From Stutzerimonas frequens (GTDB taxonomy: Bacteria; Pseudomonadota; Gammaproteobacteria; Pseudomonadales; Pseudomonadaceae), in NCBI RefSeq assembly GCF_024448335.1, contig NZ_JAMOHM010000017.1:30188-94187 (forward strand): a stretch of 64,000 bases of DNA, given 5' to 3'. This document shows, in pieces, positions 27,029 to 34,984 of this stretch (position 1 is its first letter; every line of letters starts with the position of its first letter). A model generated the notes under the pieces. That model was not told the origin of the DNA and searched no databases. It saw only the letters and a list, made by a program, of their open reading frames with translations. A program made the position numbers and the translations under genes.

Positions 27029-28665
27029 TCTCGGAAAGCGTTGTAGATCTGTCACGCCTGCAATTCGCCATGACGGCGATGTATCACTTCATTTTCGTGC
27101 CGCTGACCCTGGGTCTGGCGTTCCTGCTTGCCATCATGGAGTCGGTCTATGTGATGACCGGCAAGCAGGTCTACAAGGACATGACCAAGTTCTGGGGCAA
27201 GCTGTTCGGCATCAACTTCGCCCTCGGCGTCACCACCGGACTGACCATGGAGTTCCAGTTCGGCACCAACTGGGCCTACTACAGCCACTACGTCGGGGAC
27301 ATCTTCGGTGCGCCTTTGGCGATCGAAGGGTTGATGGCCTTCTTCCTCGAGTCGACTTTCATCGGGCTGTTCTTCTTCGGCTGGGATCGCCTGTCCAAGG
27401 TGCAGCACCTGGCGGTTACCTGGCTGGTAGCGCTGGGCTCGAATCTTTCGGCGCTGTGGATCCTGATCGCCAACGGCTGGATGCAGAATCCGGTGGGTTC
27501 GGAGTTCAGCTTCGAGACCATGCGCATGGAGCTGGTGGATTTTGGCGCGCTGCTGTTCAACCCGGTGGCACAGGTCAAGTTCGTCCACACCGTGTCGGCC
27601 GGCTACGTCACCGGGGCGATCTTCGTGCTGGCGATCTCCAGCTACTACCTGCTGAAGAAGCGTGACCTGGGCTTCGCCCGCCGCTCGTTCGCCATTGCCG
27701 CAGTGTTCGGCCTGGCGTCGACCATCTCGGTGATCATCCTTGGCGACGAATCCGGCTACGAGATCGGTGACGTGCAGAAGGTCAAGCTGGCGGCCATCGA
27801 GGCCGAGTGGGATACCCATCCGGCGCCGGCAGGCTTCACCCTGTTCGGCCTGCCCAATCAGGACGAGATGCGCACCGACTATGAGGTGAAGATCCCTTAC
27901 GTGCTGGGGCTGATCGCCACGCGTTCGGTGGATGAGGAGGTCAAGGGGATCAAACAACTGGTTGCCGAACACGAGTTGCGCATCCGCAACGGCATGCTCG
28001 CCTATGAGCGCCTGCAGATGCTGCGTACCGGCGACAAGTCGCCCGAAGCCATCGCCGCCTTCAACGAGGTCAAGCAGGACCTCGGCTACGGCCTGCTGCT
28101 GAAGAAGTACACCGCCAACGTGGTGGATGCCACCGATGCGCAGATCAAGCAGGCGGCGCTCGACACCATTCCCAACGTGTTCAGCCTGTTCTGGACCTTC
28201 CGCGCGATGGTTTTCTCGGGCTTCCTGATGCTGGTGCTGTTCGCCCTGGCCAGCTGGGCATCGATCAAGCGCAATGCCGAGAACAAGCCCTGGTTGTTGA
28301 AGTTCGCGCTGTTCAGCCTGCCGCTGCCCTGGATCGCCGCGCAGACCGGCTGGTATGTCGCCGAGCATGGTCGTCAGCCCTGGTCCATTGCCGAAGTGCT
28401 GCCGACCCATCTCTCCACTTCGACACTCGCGGCCGGCGATATCTGGGGCTCGCTGATCGCCCTGGTCGCCTTCTACAGCCTGCTGCTGGTGATCGAGATG
28501 TTCCTGATGATCCGCTTCGCGCGGCTCGGCCCGAGCAGCCTGCATACCGGCCGCTATCACTTCGAGCTGGAGGCTGCGGCCGCCAATCAGGTGCAACGGT
28601 TGCGCGAAGCGGTTACCACCCCGGCGCCCGCCAAGGACCCTCTCACCGAACCGACCGCCATGTGA
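27025..28665 (+). CDS. cydA: Cytochrome bd ubiquinol oxidase subunit I
   Basis: A 546-residue membrane protein with nine predicted helices. It carries the haem and quinol sites of the oxidase that reduces O2 to water with high affinity. Visible features are the early [19 protein letters not shown] with haem-ligand His21, [12 protein letters not shown] with a second haem His, and [14 protein letters not shown] long Q-loop of E. coli type is present, which is typical of CydA rather than the shorter CioA. It overlaps cydP by four bases and precedes cydB by 10 bases. Confidence 0.96.
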   Translation: MISESVVDLSRLQFAMTAMYHFIFVPLTLGLAFLLAIMESVYVMTGKQVYKDMTKFWGKLFGINFALGVTTGLTMEFQFGTNWAYYSHYVGDIFGAPLAIEGLMAFFLESTFIGLFFFGWDRLSKVQHLAVTWLVALGSNLSALWILIANGWMQNPVGSEFSFETMRMELVDFGALLFNPVAQVKFVHTVSAGYVTGAIFVLAISSYYLLKKRDLGFARRSFAIAAVFGLASTISVIILGDESGYEIGDVQKVKLAAIEAEWDTHPAPAGFTLFGLPNQDEMRTDYEVKIPYVLGLIATRSVDEEVKGIKQLVAEHELRIRNGMLAYERLQMLRTGDKSPEAIAAFNEVKQDLGYGLLLKKYTANVVDATDAQIKQAALDTIPNVFSLFWTFRAMVFSGFLMLVLFALASWASIKRNAENKPWLLKFALFSLPLPWIAAQTGWYVAEHGRQPWSIAEVLPTHLSTSTLAAGDIWGSLIALVAFYSLLLVIEMFLMIRFARLGPSSLHTGRYHFELEAAAANQVQRLREAVTTPAPAKDPLTEPTAM

Positions 28666-28675
28666 GGTAAACGAG

Positions 28676-29818
28676 ATGTTCGACTACGAGGTTCTCAAGC
28701 TGGTCTGGTGGGTGCTGATCGGTGTGCTGCTGATCGGCTTCGCCCTGACCGATGGCTTCGACATGGGCGCCATGGCGCTGATGCCCTTCGTCGGCAAGAC
28801 CGACAACGAGCGGCGTGTGGCGATCAACACCATCGCCCCGCATTGGGACGGCAATCAGGTGTGGTTCATCACCGCCGGTGGCGCCTTGTTCGCCGCCTGG
28901 CCGATGGTCTACGCGGTGGCTTTCTCCGGCCTGTACTGGGCCATGCTGCTGGTGCTGTTCGCGCTGTTCTGCCGGCCGGTGGGCTTCGACTACCGCAGCA
29001 AGGTGGAGGACCCGCGCTGGCGCAGTGCCTGGGACTGGGCGCTGTTCGTCGGCGGTGCGGTGCCGGCGCTGGTGTTCGGCGTGGCCTTCGGCAACCTGTT
29101 TCTCGGACTGCCATTCCAGCTCGACGAGCTGATGCGTTCGACCTACCACGGCTCGTTCTTCGCATTGCTCAACCCGTTCGCGCTGCTCTGTGGTGTGGTC
29201 AGCCTGAGCATGCTCAGTGCTCACGGCGGTGCCTGGCTGATGCTGCGTACCGATGGTGACCTGGCCGAGCGCTCGCGGCAGGCAACGCGCCTCTGCGTGC
29301 TGGTGTTCCTGTTCGGCTTCGTTGCCGCCGGGGCATGGCTGGCGCTGGGAATCCAGGGCTTCAGCCAGCTTTCGGTGACCGATCCGGGGGCAGCGCTCAA
29401 TCCGCTGCTGGACAAGCAGGTGGCCCAGGACAACGTCGGCTGGCTGGCCAACTACTCGCGCTATCCGATCACCCTGATCGCACCGGCGGCAGGCATCGTC
29501 GGCGCATTGCTCGCGCTGCTGGGTTCCACTCGCAACAGCGGTGGCGTGAGTTTCCTCGGCACCAGCCTGATGATCGTTGGCAGCATCTGCACTGCGGGCT
29601 TTGCGCTGTTCCCCTTCGTCTTTCCGTCGAGCCTCGACCCGGCCTCCAGCCTCACCCTCTGGGATGCGGTGTCGAGTCACAAGACGCTGGGCATCATGTT
29701 TGTCGTGGCTTGCATCTTCGTACCGCTGATCCTCTGCTACACGCTGTGGAGCTACATCCGCATGTGGGGGCGCCTCAACCAGAAGACCATCGAAGCCAAC
29801 CCTCACGGCCTTTATTGA
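28676..29818 (+). CDS. cydB: Cytochrome bd ubiquinol oxidase subunit II
   Basis: A 380-residue membrane partner of CydA. The N-terminal LKLVWWVLIGVLLIGFALTDGFDMG and APHWDGNQVWFITAGGALFAAWP are strong family signatures. It supports the haem-containing subunit in the bd oxidase complex. The upstream gap of 10 bases and the shared strand indicate cotranscription with cydA. Confidence 0.96.
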   Translation: MFDYEVLKLVWWVLIGVLLIGFALTDGFDMGAMALMPFVGKTDNERRVAINTIAPHWDGNQVWFITAGGALFAAWPMVYAVAFSGLYWAMLLVLFALFCRPVGFDYRSKVEDPRWRSAWDWALFVGGAVPALVFGVAFGNLFLGLPFQLDELMRSTYHGSFFALLNPFALLCGVVSLSMLSAHGGAWLMLRTDGDLAERSRQATRLCVLVFLFGFVAAGAWLALGIQGFSQLSVTDPGAALNPLLDKQVAQDNVGWLANYSRYPITLIAPAAGIVGALLALLGSTRNSGGVSFLGTSLMIVGSICTAGFALFPFVFPSSLDPASSLTLWDAVSSHKTLGIMFVVACIFVPLILCYTLWSYIRMWGRLNQKTIEANPHGLY

Positions 29819-29825
29819 ACGAGCA

Positions 29826-29846
29826 GGTGGGCGGATGTCGCCCACC
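29826..29846. repeat. REP-like hairpin between cydB and cydX
   Basis: GGTGGGC-GGATGTC-GCCCACC: a seven-base perfect stem in the 47-base gap between cydB and cydX. The loop contains ATGTC, as does the hairpin after btuB. Its place inside an operon suggests a role in transcript stability or translation. Confidence 0.6.
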
Positions 29847-29865
29847 GTGCCAAGGAGATCAGACT

Positions 29866-29970
29866 ATGTGGTACTTCACCTGGATTCTCGGCGTATTGCT
29901 GGCCTGCAGCTTCGGCATCATCAATGCCCTGTGGCTCGAGGCCACGCAGGACCTGGACGCAGAGCCTTGA
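29866..29970 (+). CDS. cydX: Small cytochrome bd subunit CydX
   Basis: A 34-residue membrane peptide opening MWYFTWILGVLLACSFGIIN and ending ALWLEATQDLDAEP. This is the canonical CydX/YbgT pattern, a single span that stabilises the haem groups of cytochrome bd. It has a ribosome-binding site (AAGGAGA) and lies 47 bases after cydB. Confidence 0.94.
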   Translation: MWYFTWILGVLLACSFGIINALWLEATQDLDAEP

Positions 29971-30260
29971 TCGGGCTGACCGGCGGGCGGCTGTATGGCG
30001 CAGCCGCTCGCACGCTCTCCCTGTTGCTGGCCGGGCCGCTGGCGCTGGTTCTGCTGATTCACCCGGCGGCCATGCTGGACGGGCAGGGCGGCTACAGCCA
30101 TCCGCAATTGATGTTCGTGATGTGGGGCATCTCTGCAGGCTTCATCCATGGTGTCGGCTTCGTGCCCAGGCACGGAGCCTGGCGCCTGTTGTTCCATCCC
30201 TTGCTCGGCTGGTCTCTGATGGGGTTGGGCTATCTGATTCTCTGGCAGGCGCAGCGCTAG
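29967..30260 (+). CDS. ybgE: Cyd operon protein YbgE
   Basis: A 97-residue protein with three hydrophobic segments that follows cydX. The best start is a TTG at 29967, overlapping the cydX stop (TTGA); there is no ATG in place. Phrases such as LLAGPLALVLLIHPAAML, GISAGFIHGVGFVP and LLFHPLLGWSLMGLGYLILW fit YbgE, a membrane protein of unknown role found in cydABX-ybgE operons. Confidence 0.8.
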   Translation: MIGLTGGRLYGAAARTLSLLLAGPLALVLLIHPAAMLDGQGGYSHPQLMFVMWGISAGFIHGVGFVPRHGAWRLLFHPLLGWSLMGLGYLILWQAQR

Positions 30261-30351
30261 CGCGCCACTTCAATCGACCCGCTTGTCGCGATTTCCGAAC
30301 GCGCCGGCGGCCTGCCTGTGGCCGCTACGGTTTTCTTCAAGGAGCAATGTC

Positions 30352-30813
30352 TTGAACGCTTCCATCGAACCAACCCCTTATCAGGAACTGGGCGGTGACG
30401 AACCGCTACGGCGCCTGGTCGACCGCTTCTATGATCTGATGCTGTGCGAACCCGATGTAGCCGAAGTGCGTGACATGCATGGCAGCGATACCACGCAGAT
30501 CCGGGAGCGACTGTTCGATTTCCTTTCCGGGTGGCTTGGCGGCCCCTCTCGTTTCATCGAGAAGCATGGCCACCCGCGGTTGCGTTTTCGCCACCGCTTT
30601 TTCCGCATCGGCGTGCTCGAGCGCGACCAATGGATGTTCTGCATGCACAAGGCGCTGGCCGAAACCCCCATGGGCGGTGACTTGCGCGTCCGGCTCGAGC
30701 AGGCGATGGCGGACATGGCCGATGCCCTGCGCAACGATTCGCATGATGCGCACGGCTGCGGTGCCGGCGGTTGCGCAAGCGCGCCGGAGCACGCCGGGCA
30801 GTGCGGATGCTAA
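30352..30813 (+). CDS. Group II truncated haemoglobin with Cys-rich tail
   Basis: A 153-residue trHb2. The YQELGGDEPLRRLVDRFYDLM opening, the proximal-His region HGHPRLRFRHRFF and WMFCMHKAL match group II. The C terminus has a 23-residue extension with four Cys and three His (HGCGAGGCAS...GQCGC), which is not part of the globin fold. The likely start is TTG at 30352, seven bases after AAGGAGC; no in-frame ATG fits. trHb2 proteins bind O2 or NO. The gene follows the cyd operon on the same strand, 91 bases later. Confidence 0.85.
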   Translation: MNASIEPTPYQELGGDEPLRRLVDRFYDLMLCEPDVAEVRDMHGSDTTQIRERLFDFLSGWLGGPSRFIEKHGHPRLRFRHRFFRIGVLERDQWMFCMHKALAETPMGGDLRVRLEQAMADMADALRNDSHDAHGCGAGGCASAPEHAGQCGC

Positions 30814-30996
30814 TCAGCCCGGATAGTGCTCTCGCGGCCGACGCAACCGAGATCAAGCGGCTTCGTCGGCCGCAGGCGGGTCGCGCAGACGTTTTGTCGC
30901 AGGGGATTCGTCACAATTCGTCCGATTGAAATTGATCATCGAAGCGATAGAAGGCATAGTCGCCGGCACTTTGGAATCAATGACACGGCCGTGCCC

Positions 30997-31629
30997 ATGC
31001 GCCAACGCTTCGCACCCCTCGTGCCTCTCGCACTCATCGCCCTGCTGACCGCCTGCGCCGGCCAGCCCGTACAGACCGAGCAGCAGATCGAATCGCCTCG
31101 GCTGTCGCACAATCATCCTCTTGCAGACTTCGACTTCGCTGCCCTCGAAAAGAGTGAAGAGCAGTCGTTGGCCGAACTGACCGACGAACACGACTACCAG
31201 CTGCCGCAGCTGGCCGACAGCATCCTCGAGCGCGGCTTCACCCTGGTCGGTACCCCGTATCGCTACGGTGGCAGTTCGGTGAAGAGCGGATTCGACTGCA
31301 GCGGCTTCGTCGGTTTTCTGTTCCGCAAGGAAGCCGGGCTCGAGCTGCCGCGTTCCACCCGCGAGCTGATCAACCTCGACGCACCGGCGGTCAAGCGCAG
31401 TGAGCTCGAGCCGGGCGATGTGGTGTTCTTCAACAACCGCGGCCGTGGCCGAGTCAGCCACGCCGGTATCTACATCGGCGACGACCAGTTCATCCACGCC
31501 TCCAGCAGCCGCAGCGGCGGTGTGCGCGTCGACAGCCTGGACGACAAGTACTGGCGCGCCAGTTACATGGAAGCCAAGCGCGTGCTCGCCCTGGCTTCGG
31601 ATCTGGTTCCGCACACGGCCCATCACTGA
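30997..31629 (+). CDS. NlpC/P60 family lipoprotein (C40 peptidase) 1
   Basis: A 210-residue predicted lipoprotein with signal and lipobox ending LLTACAGQ (Cys20) and a C-terminal NlpC/P60 domain from about residue 80. Catalytic residues visible are Cys in FDCSGFVG, His in SHAGIYIGDD and a second polar residue in FIHASS. Such enzymes cleave peptide stems of peptidoglycan (gamma-D-Glu-mDAP bonds). It is followed by a shorter paralogue 76 bases away, so the two probably arose by duplication. Confidence 0.88.
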   Translation: MRQRFAPLVPLALIALLTACAGQPVQTEQQIESPRLSHNHPLADFDFAALEKSEEQSLAELTDEHDYQLPQLADSILERGFTLVGTPYRYGGSSVKSGFDCSGFVGFLFRKEAGLELPRSTRELINLDAPAVKRSELEPGDVVFFNNRGRGRVSHAGIYIGDDQFIHASSSRSGGVRVDSLDDKYWRASYMEAKRVLALASDLVPHTAHH

Positions 31630-31705
31630 TCCCGCGACCTGCGGGGGTTGCGTCTTCCCGTACATGCCGGCAGAGTGATGGCTCATTTGCCTGGACCGCT
31701 CTGCC

Positions 31706-32230
31706 ATGCACTATCCGGCTCGTCTCACGCTCGTTGTTCTGACTGCGCTGCTGACCGCCTGTGCCGGGCAGGCGCCCACGCCGCCACTCGTGCAGACGCC
31801 CAAGGCCCATCAGGCCGTACCCGGCGCCGCTGAAGACGTGCTGTTCAGCGCGATTGGCCTGGTCGGTACGCCCTATCGCTGGGGCGGTAACACGCCGGAC
31901 AGCGGTTTCGACTGCAGTGGCCTGATCGGCTACGTCTACCGCGGCGCAGCCGGCATCCAGCTCCCTCGCACCACTCAAGCCATGAGCAATCTACGCGGCC
32001 CGTCGGTACGGCGCGACGCACTGCAGCCCGGCGATCTGGTGTTCTTCGCGACCAGCGGTGGGCGCCGGGTCAGCCACGCAGGCATCTACGTTGGCGAAGA
32101 CCGCTTCGTTCACGCGCCATCTTCTGGCGGCACGGTGCGGCTGGACAGCCTTACTGCCGGCTACTGGCAGAAGAGTTATCTGGGCGCCAAGCGAGTGCTC
32201 GACCAGGAGCAACTGGCCCGCAACCCCTGA
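31706..32230 (+). CDS. NlpC/P60 family lipoprotein (C40 peptidase) 2
   Basis: A 174-residue lipoprotein with lipobox LLTACAGQ (Cys19), the same as its neighbour. The NlpC/P60 domain has GFDCSGLIGYVY (catalytic Cys), SHAGIYVGEDRF (His) and VHAPSSG. The linker between lipobox and domain is about 35 residues shorter than in the first copy. Probable murein endopeptidase in the outer membrane. Related to MepS/Spr. Confidence 0.88.
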   Translation: MHYPARLTLVVLTALLTACAGQAPTPPLVQTPKAHQAVPGAAEDVLFSAIGLVGTPYRWGGNTPDSGFDCSGLIGYVYRGAAGIQLPRTTQAMSNLRGPSVRRDALQPGDLVFFATSGGRRVSHAGIYVGEDRFVHAPSSGGTVRLDSLTAGYWQKSYLGAKRVLDQEQLARNP

Positions 32231-32423
32231 GCCTCATCCGCATAGACCCCCCGCGTCGTAGACGCCCTGTCTTTAGTCGCATTCATATGCTGAAACATTC
32301 TCCGTTTGACATGCGGTGATTCCGCTCGTCTGGCGCTTTGGCTAACATGCGCCTCCCCAATTCCTCCCCGTGCGTCGTTCCGTCGCGCACAGACCCTTTT
32401 CCCCATTTCCCATTAGGTGAGAT

Positions 32424-33677
32424 ATGCCTGAATTGCTGACGTACGTGCTGATTGCACTGGCGGTGGCGGCGCTGCTTGGCGTCGTGCTCGAAGAAGTAAC
32501 CCATGTGAACAAGGCCAAGGTGACGCTGTTCTTCGGCACCCTGGCCTGGCTGCTCTTGTTCATCTTTGCTCCGGCTGGCGAGGTGCGGGAAACCGTGCTG
32601 GAAAGCCTCAACGAGAACATCGCCGAGATCGCCGGATTGTGGATCTTCCTGGTGGCGGCGATGACCTTTGTCGCCTACCTGAACAAGAAGGGCATGATCG
32701 AGAACCTGATCTATCTCGTCTTGCCGCAAAGAATCAGTGAGCGCGCGCTGCTGTTCCTCACCGCGACCTTCTGCTTCGTGTTCTCCTCGCTGGCCGACAA
32801 CATCACCGCGACGCTGGTCTCCATCACCCTGATCCTCTCGCTGCAGCTGGATCGGGCGAAGACCATCAAGTTCGCCACGTTGGTGGTGTTCGCGGTCAAC
32901 TCCGGTGGTGTCGCGCTGATCACCGGTGACGTCACCACGCTGATGATCTTTCTCGCCGGCAAGGTGGCGATTCTTCAACTACTGGTGCTGGCCGTTCCGG
33001 CGTTCATCGCGGTGATGGTGCTGGCGGCGATGCTGTCGATCGGTATGCACGGCGAGGTGGTGGTGCAGGCGCACCGTAAGGACGTGCGCGGCGTGGATGT
33101 CGCCATCGCGCTGATCTTCCTCTGCACCATTCTCGGCACCATCATCGGCAACTTCCTGTTCCAGATTCCGCCAGTGCTGACCTTTCTCGCCGGGCTTTCG
33201 GTGATGTTCCTGGTTGCGCGCTTCTTCAGCGACGACAACGATTCCGACCCTATCCTCGAGTACGTGCGTCAAGTGGAGTTCGAAACGCTGTTCTTCTTCC
33301 TCGGCATCCTTCTGCTGGTGGGCATGCTCAAGGAGGTTCGCGTGCTCGACGGGCTGGTGCACATCTATGACCAGGTGCCGGCGGTGATGGCCAATTACCT
33401 GATGGGTGTGATGTCGGCGGCGATCGACAACGTGCCGCTGACCGCCGCGTTGCTCAAGTCCGGGCTGCAGATGGGCGTTGCCGAATGGATGGTGCTGACC
33501 TACGCGGTCGGCGTCGGCGGTTCGCTGCTGGTGATCGGTTCGGCCGCCGGTATCGTCGCCATGAGCAAGGTGCCGGGCCTCACCTTCGGCAGCTACCTGC
33601 GGCACATGCTCTATCTGTTCATCGCCTTCAACATTGGCTTCGCCGGTGTCTACCTGATCGGCCTGTCGATAGGCTGA
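32424..33677 (+). CDS. nhaD: Na+/H+ antiporter NhaD
   Basis: A 417-residue polytopic membrane protein of the ArsB/NhaD superfamily with 10-12 hydrophobic segments. The signatures SSLADNITATLVSITLIL, NSGGVALITGDVTTLMIF and MSAAIDNVPLTAALLKSG, with an Asp-Asn pair in two pseudo-symmetric motifs, are typical of NhaD. It exports Na+ or Li+ in exchange for protons. The ATG at 32424 gives the standard length; a single gene with its own promoter region. Confidence 0.9.
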   Translation: MPELLTYVLIALAVAALLGVVLEEVTHVNKAKVTLFFGTLAWLLLFIFAPAGEVRETVLESLNENIAEIAGLWIFLVAAMTFVAYLNKKGMIENLIYLVLPQRISERALLFLTATFCFVFSSLADNITATLVSITLILSLQLDRAKTIKFATLVVFAVNSGGVALITGDVTTLMIFLAGKVAILQLLVLAVPAFIAVMVLAAMLSIGMHGEVVVQAHRKDVRGVDVAIALIFLCTILGTIIGNFLFQIPPVLTFLAGLSVMFLVARFFSDDNDSDPILEYVRQVEFETLFFFLGILLLVGMLKEVRVLDGLVHIYDQVPAVMANYLMGVMSAAIDNVPLTAALLKSGLQMGVAEWMVLTYAVGVGGSLLVIGSAAGIVAMSKVPGLTFGSYLRHMLYLFIAFNIGFAGVYLIGLSIG

Positions 33678-33697
33678 TCACGGCGCGCGAGCGCGGG

Positions 33698-34501
33698 TCA
33701 CCAGCTCAGGTTGAAGTGCGAACCCAGCACGAAGCGGCCATCGAGCAGGTCCCAGCGCTCGACGCAGACCTTCTTCTCCTCGCCCGGGTGCAGCTTCAGC
33801 CGGTTGAAGGAGTTCGGCGAGGTGCCACGCAGGCGGGTCGAGAGTGTGGTGCCCGCCTGCACCATCCAGATCTCCCGCGCGAGGCCGCTGTACTGCCTGG
33901 ACAGCGGCAGCACGTAGGGCAGATGGATGTGCCCGCCCATCACCAAGTCCAGCCCGTGCTCGGCCCAGCGTTGCAGCGCGGGTTCAGCGCCGTGCTGCAG
34001 ATTGCTCAGATCGCTCGGTACCATCGCGCCGAACGGCTGGTGGGCCACCACGATGCGAATCTTGCGCGGGTCGCCCTCGGCCAGCCGCTGCGCCACCCGT
34101 TCCACTTGCCGCCCCGTCACCACGCCGTCCTTGTGTCGGCGCGGGTGGGTGGTATTGAGCCCGATCACCAGCATGTCGTCGTTCTCGAAAACCGGTTCCA
34201 GCTCATCACCGAAGTGTCGCCGGTAGTTGCCGTACGGCGTGAATAGACGGGCGAAGAGGTTGTACAGCGGGATGTCGTGATTGCCCGGAATCACCAGCGT
34301 ATCGCCGACGCCGTCGGCCTCCAGCCGACGGACGAAGGCCGCGGCACTGGCGAACTGGCCGCGGCGGGCGCGCTGGGTGATGTCGCCGGAGAACACCAGC
34401 AGATCTGCTCGATGCTCACTTACATGATCCTCCAGCGCCTGGACCACGGCGGGTTGCTCGGTGCCGAAATGGGTGTCGGAGATCTGCACGATGCTGGTCA
34501 T
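33698..34501 (-). CDS. Metallophosphoesterase
   Basis: A 267-residue calcineurin-like phosphoesterase. The metal-binding signature is complete: ISDTHFG (Asp and His), VFSGDITQRA, IPGNHDIPLY, VVAHQP and GGHIHLP. The class is often annotated as a CpdA- or Icc-like phosphodiesterase, but the substrate is not evident. The ATG at 34501 gives MTSIVQISDTHFG, the normal opening; a longer open frame upstream runs over the riboswitch and is not coding. Confidence 0.88.
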   Translation of the reverse strand: MTSIVQISDTHFGTEQPAVVQALEDHVSEHRADLLVFSGDITQRARRGQFASAAAFVRRLEADGVGDTLVIPGNHDIPLYNLFARLFTPYGNYRRHFGDELEPVFENDDMLVIGLNTTHPRRHKDGVVTGRQVERVAQRLAEGDPRKIRIVVAHQPFGAMVPSDLSNLQHGAEPALQRWAEHGLDLVMGGHIHLPYVLPLSRQYSGLAREIWMVQAGTTLSTRLRGTSPNSFNRLKLHPGEEKKVCVERWDLLDGRFVLGSHFNLSW

Positions 34502-34622
34502 GGGCTTGGCTGAGGGTCCTGGCTGTTTGCTGGCATTGTTGCATTCGAAGCCTTTCGGCGTCCGCCGTTCCAAGCGGCGAGATGCAAGCGAAGATTGCAG
34601 AGGCCGTGCGACAACCTCGTGG

Positions 34623-34651
34623 TTGCGTGATCCCCGGCCTTGGACTAACCT
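34623..34651 (+). promoter_or_regulatory. Promoter for the B12 riboswitch transcript
   Basis: TTGCGT (34623-34628) and TAACCT (34646-34651) are 17 bases apart and lie just before the riboswitch. This is a modest match to sigma-70 sites, supported by position. Confidence 0.4.
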
Positions 34652-34659
34652 CCGCGTCG

Positions 34660-34858
34660 CCTCAGGTGCCCCCTGGCCTTGTGCCAGACGGGTGAAACAG
34701 GGAAGCCGGTCCATTCTCACGAAGATTCCGGCGCTGCCCCCGCAACGGTAGGTGAGTCGAGAAGCCGCAACAGCCACTGTGCTCAACGCATGGGAAGGCG
34801 CGGTTTCGGGATGCCGCAAGGCATACGCTCGCAAGCCCGGAGACCGGCCTGTCGCATT
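34660..34858 (+). ncRNA. Cobalamin (B12) riboswitch
   Basis: A plus-strand RNA element with GTGAAACAGGGAAGCCGGT near 34692, GCTGCCCCCGCAACGGTA near 34733, and the B12 box AGCCCGGAGACCGGCCT at about 34835-34850. These are the hallmark conserved blocks of the cobalamin riboswitch. It represses the gene behind it when adenosylcobalamin is abundant. Its position 127 bases before btuB indicates control of B12 uptake, and the downstream genes may be included if transcripts read through. Confidence 0.95.
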
Positions 34859-34984
34859 TCACTGACAGTGCGGCGGGCGCTGGGCGGGTGCATATCCCTC
34901 GCGGTATTCCCTTCCTTTTGCGATTCCTCCGTCTGTCTTCGTCGACTTTCAGTCGTGCGGGTGGGCACGACGGAGACCTGAACC

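Noticed and set aside
27052..28596. 514-codon minus-strand frame opposite cydA
   Set aside because: Antisense shadow rich in His and Gln, as expected from the complement of a GC-biased membrane protein gene.
34502..34834. N-terminal extension of the metallophosphoesterase
   Set aside because: The extension runs across the cobalamin riboswitch on the opposite strand and is not conserved coding sequence.
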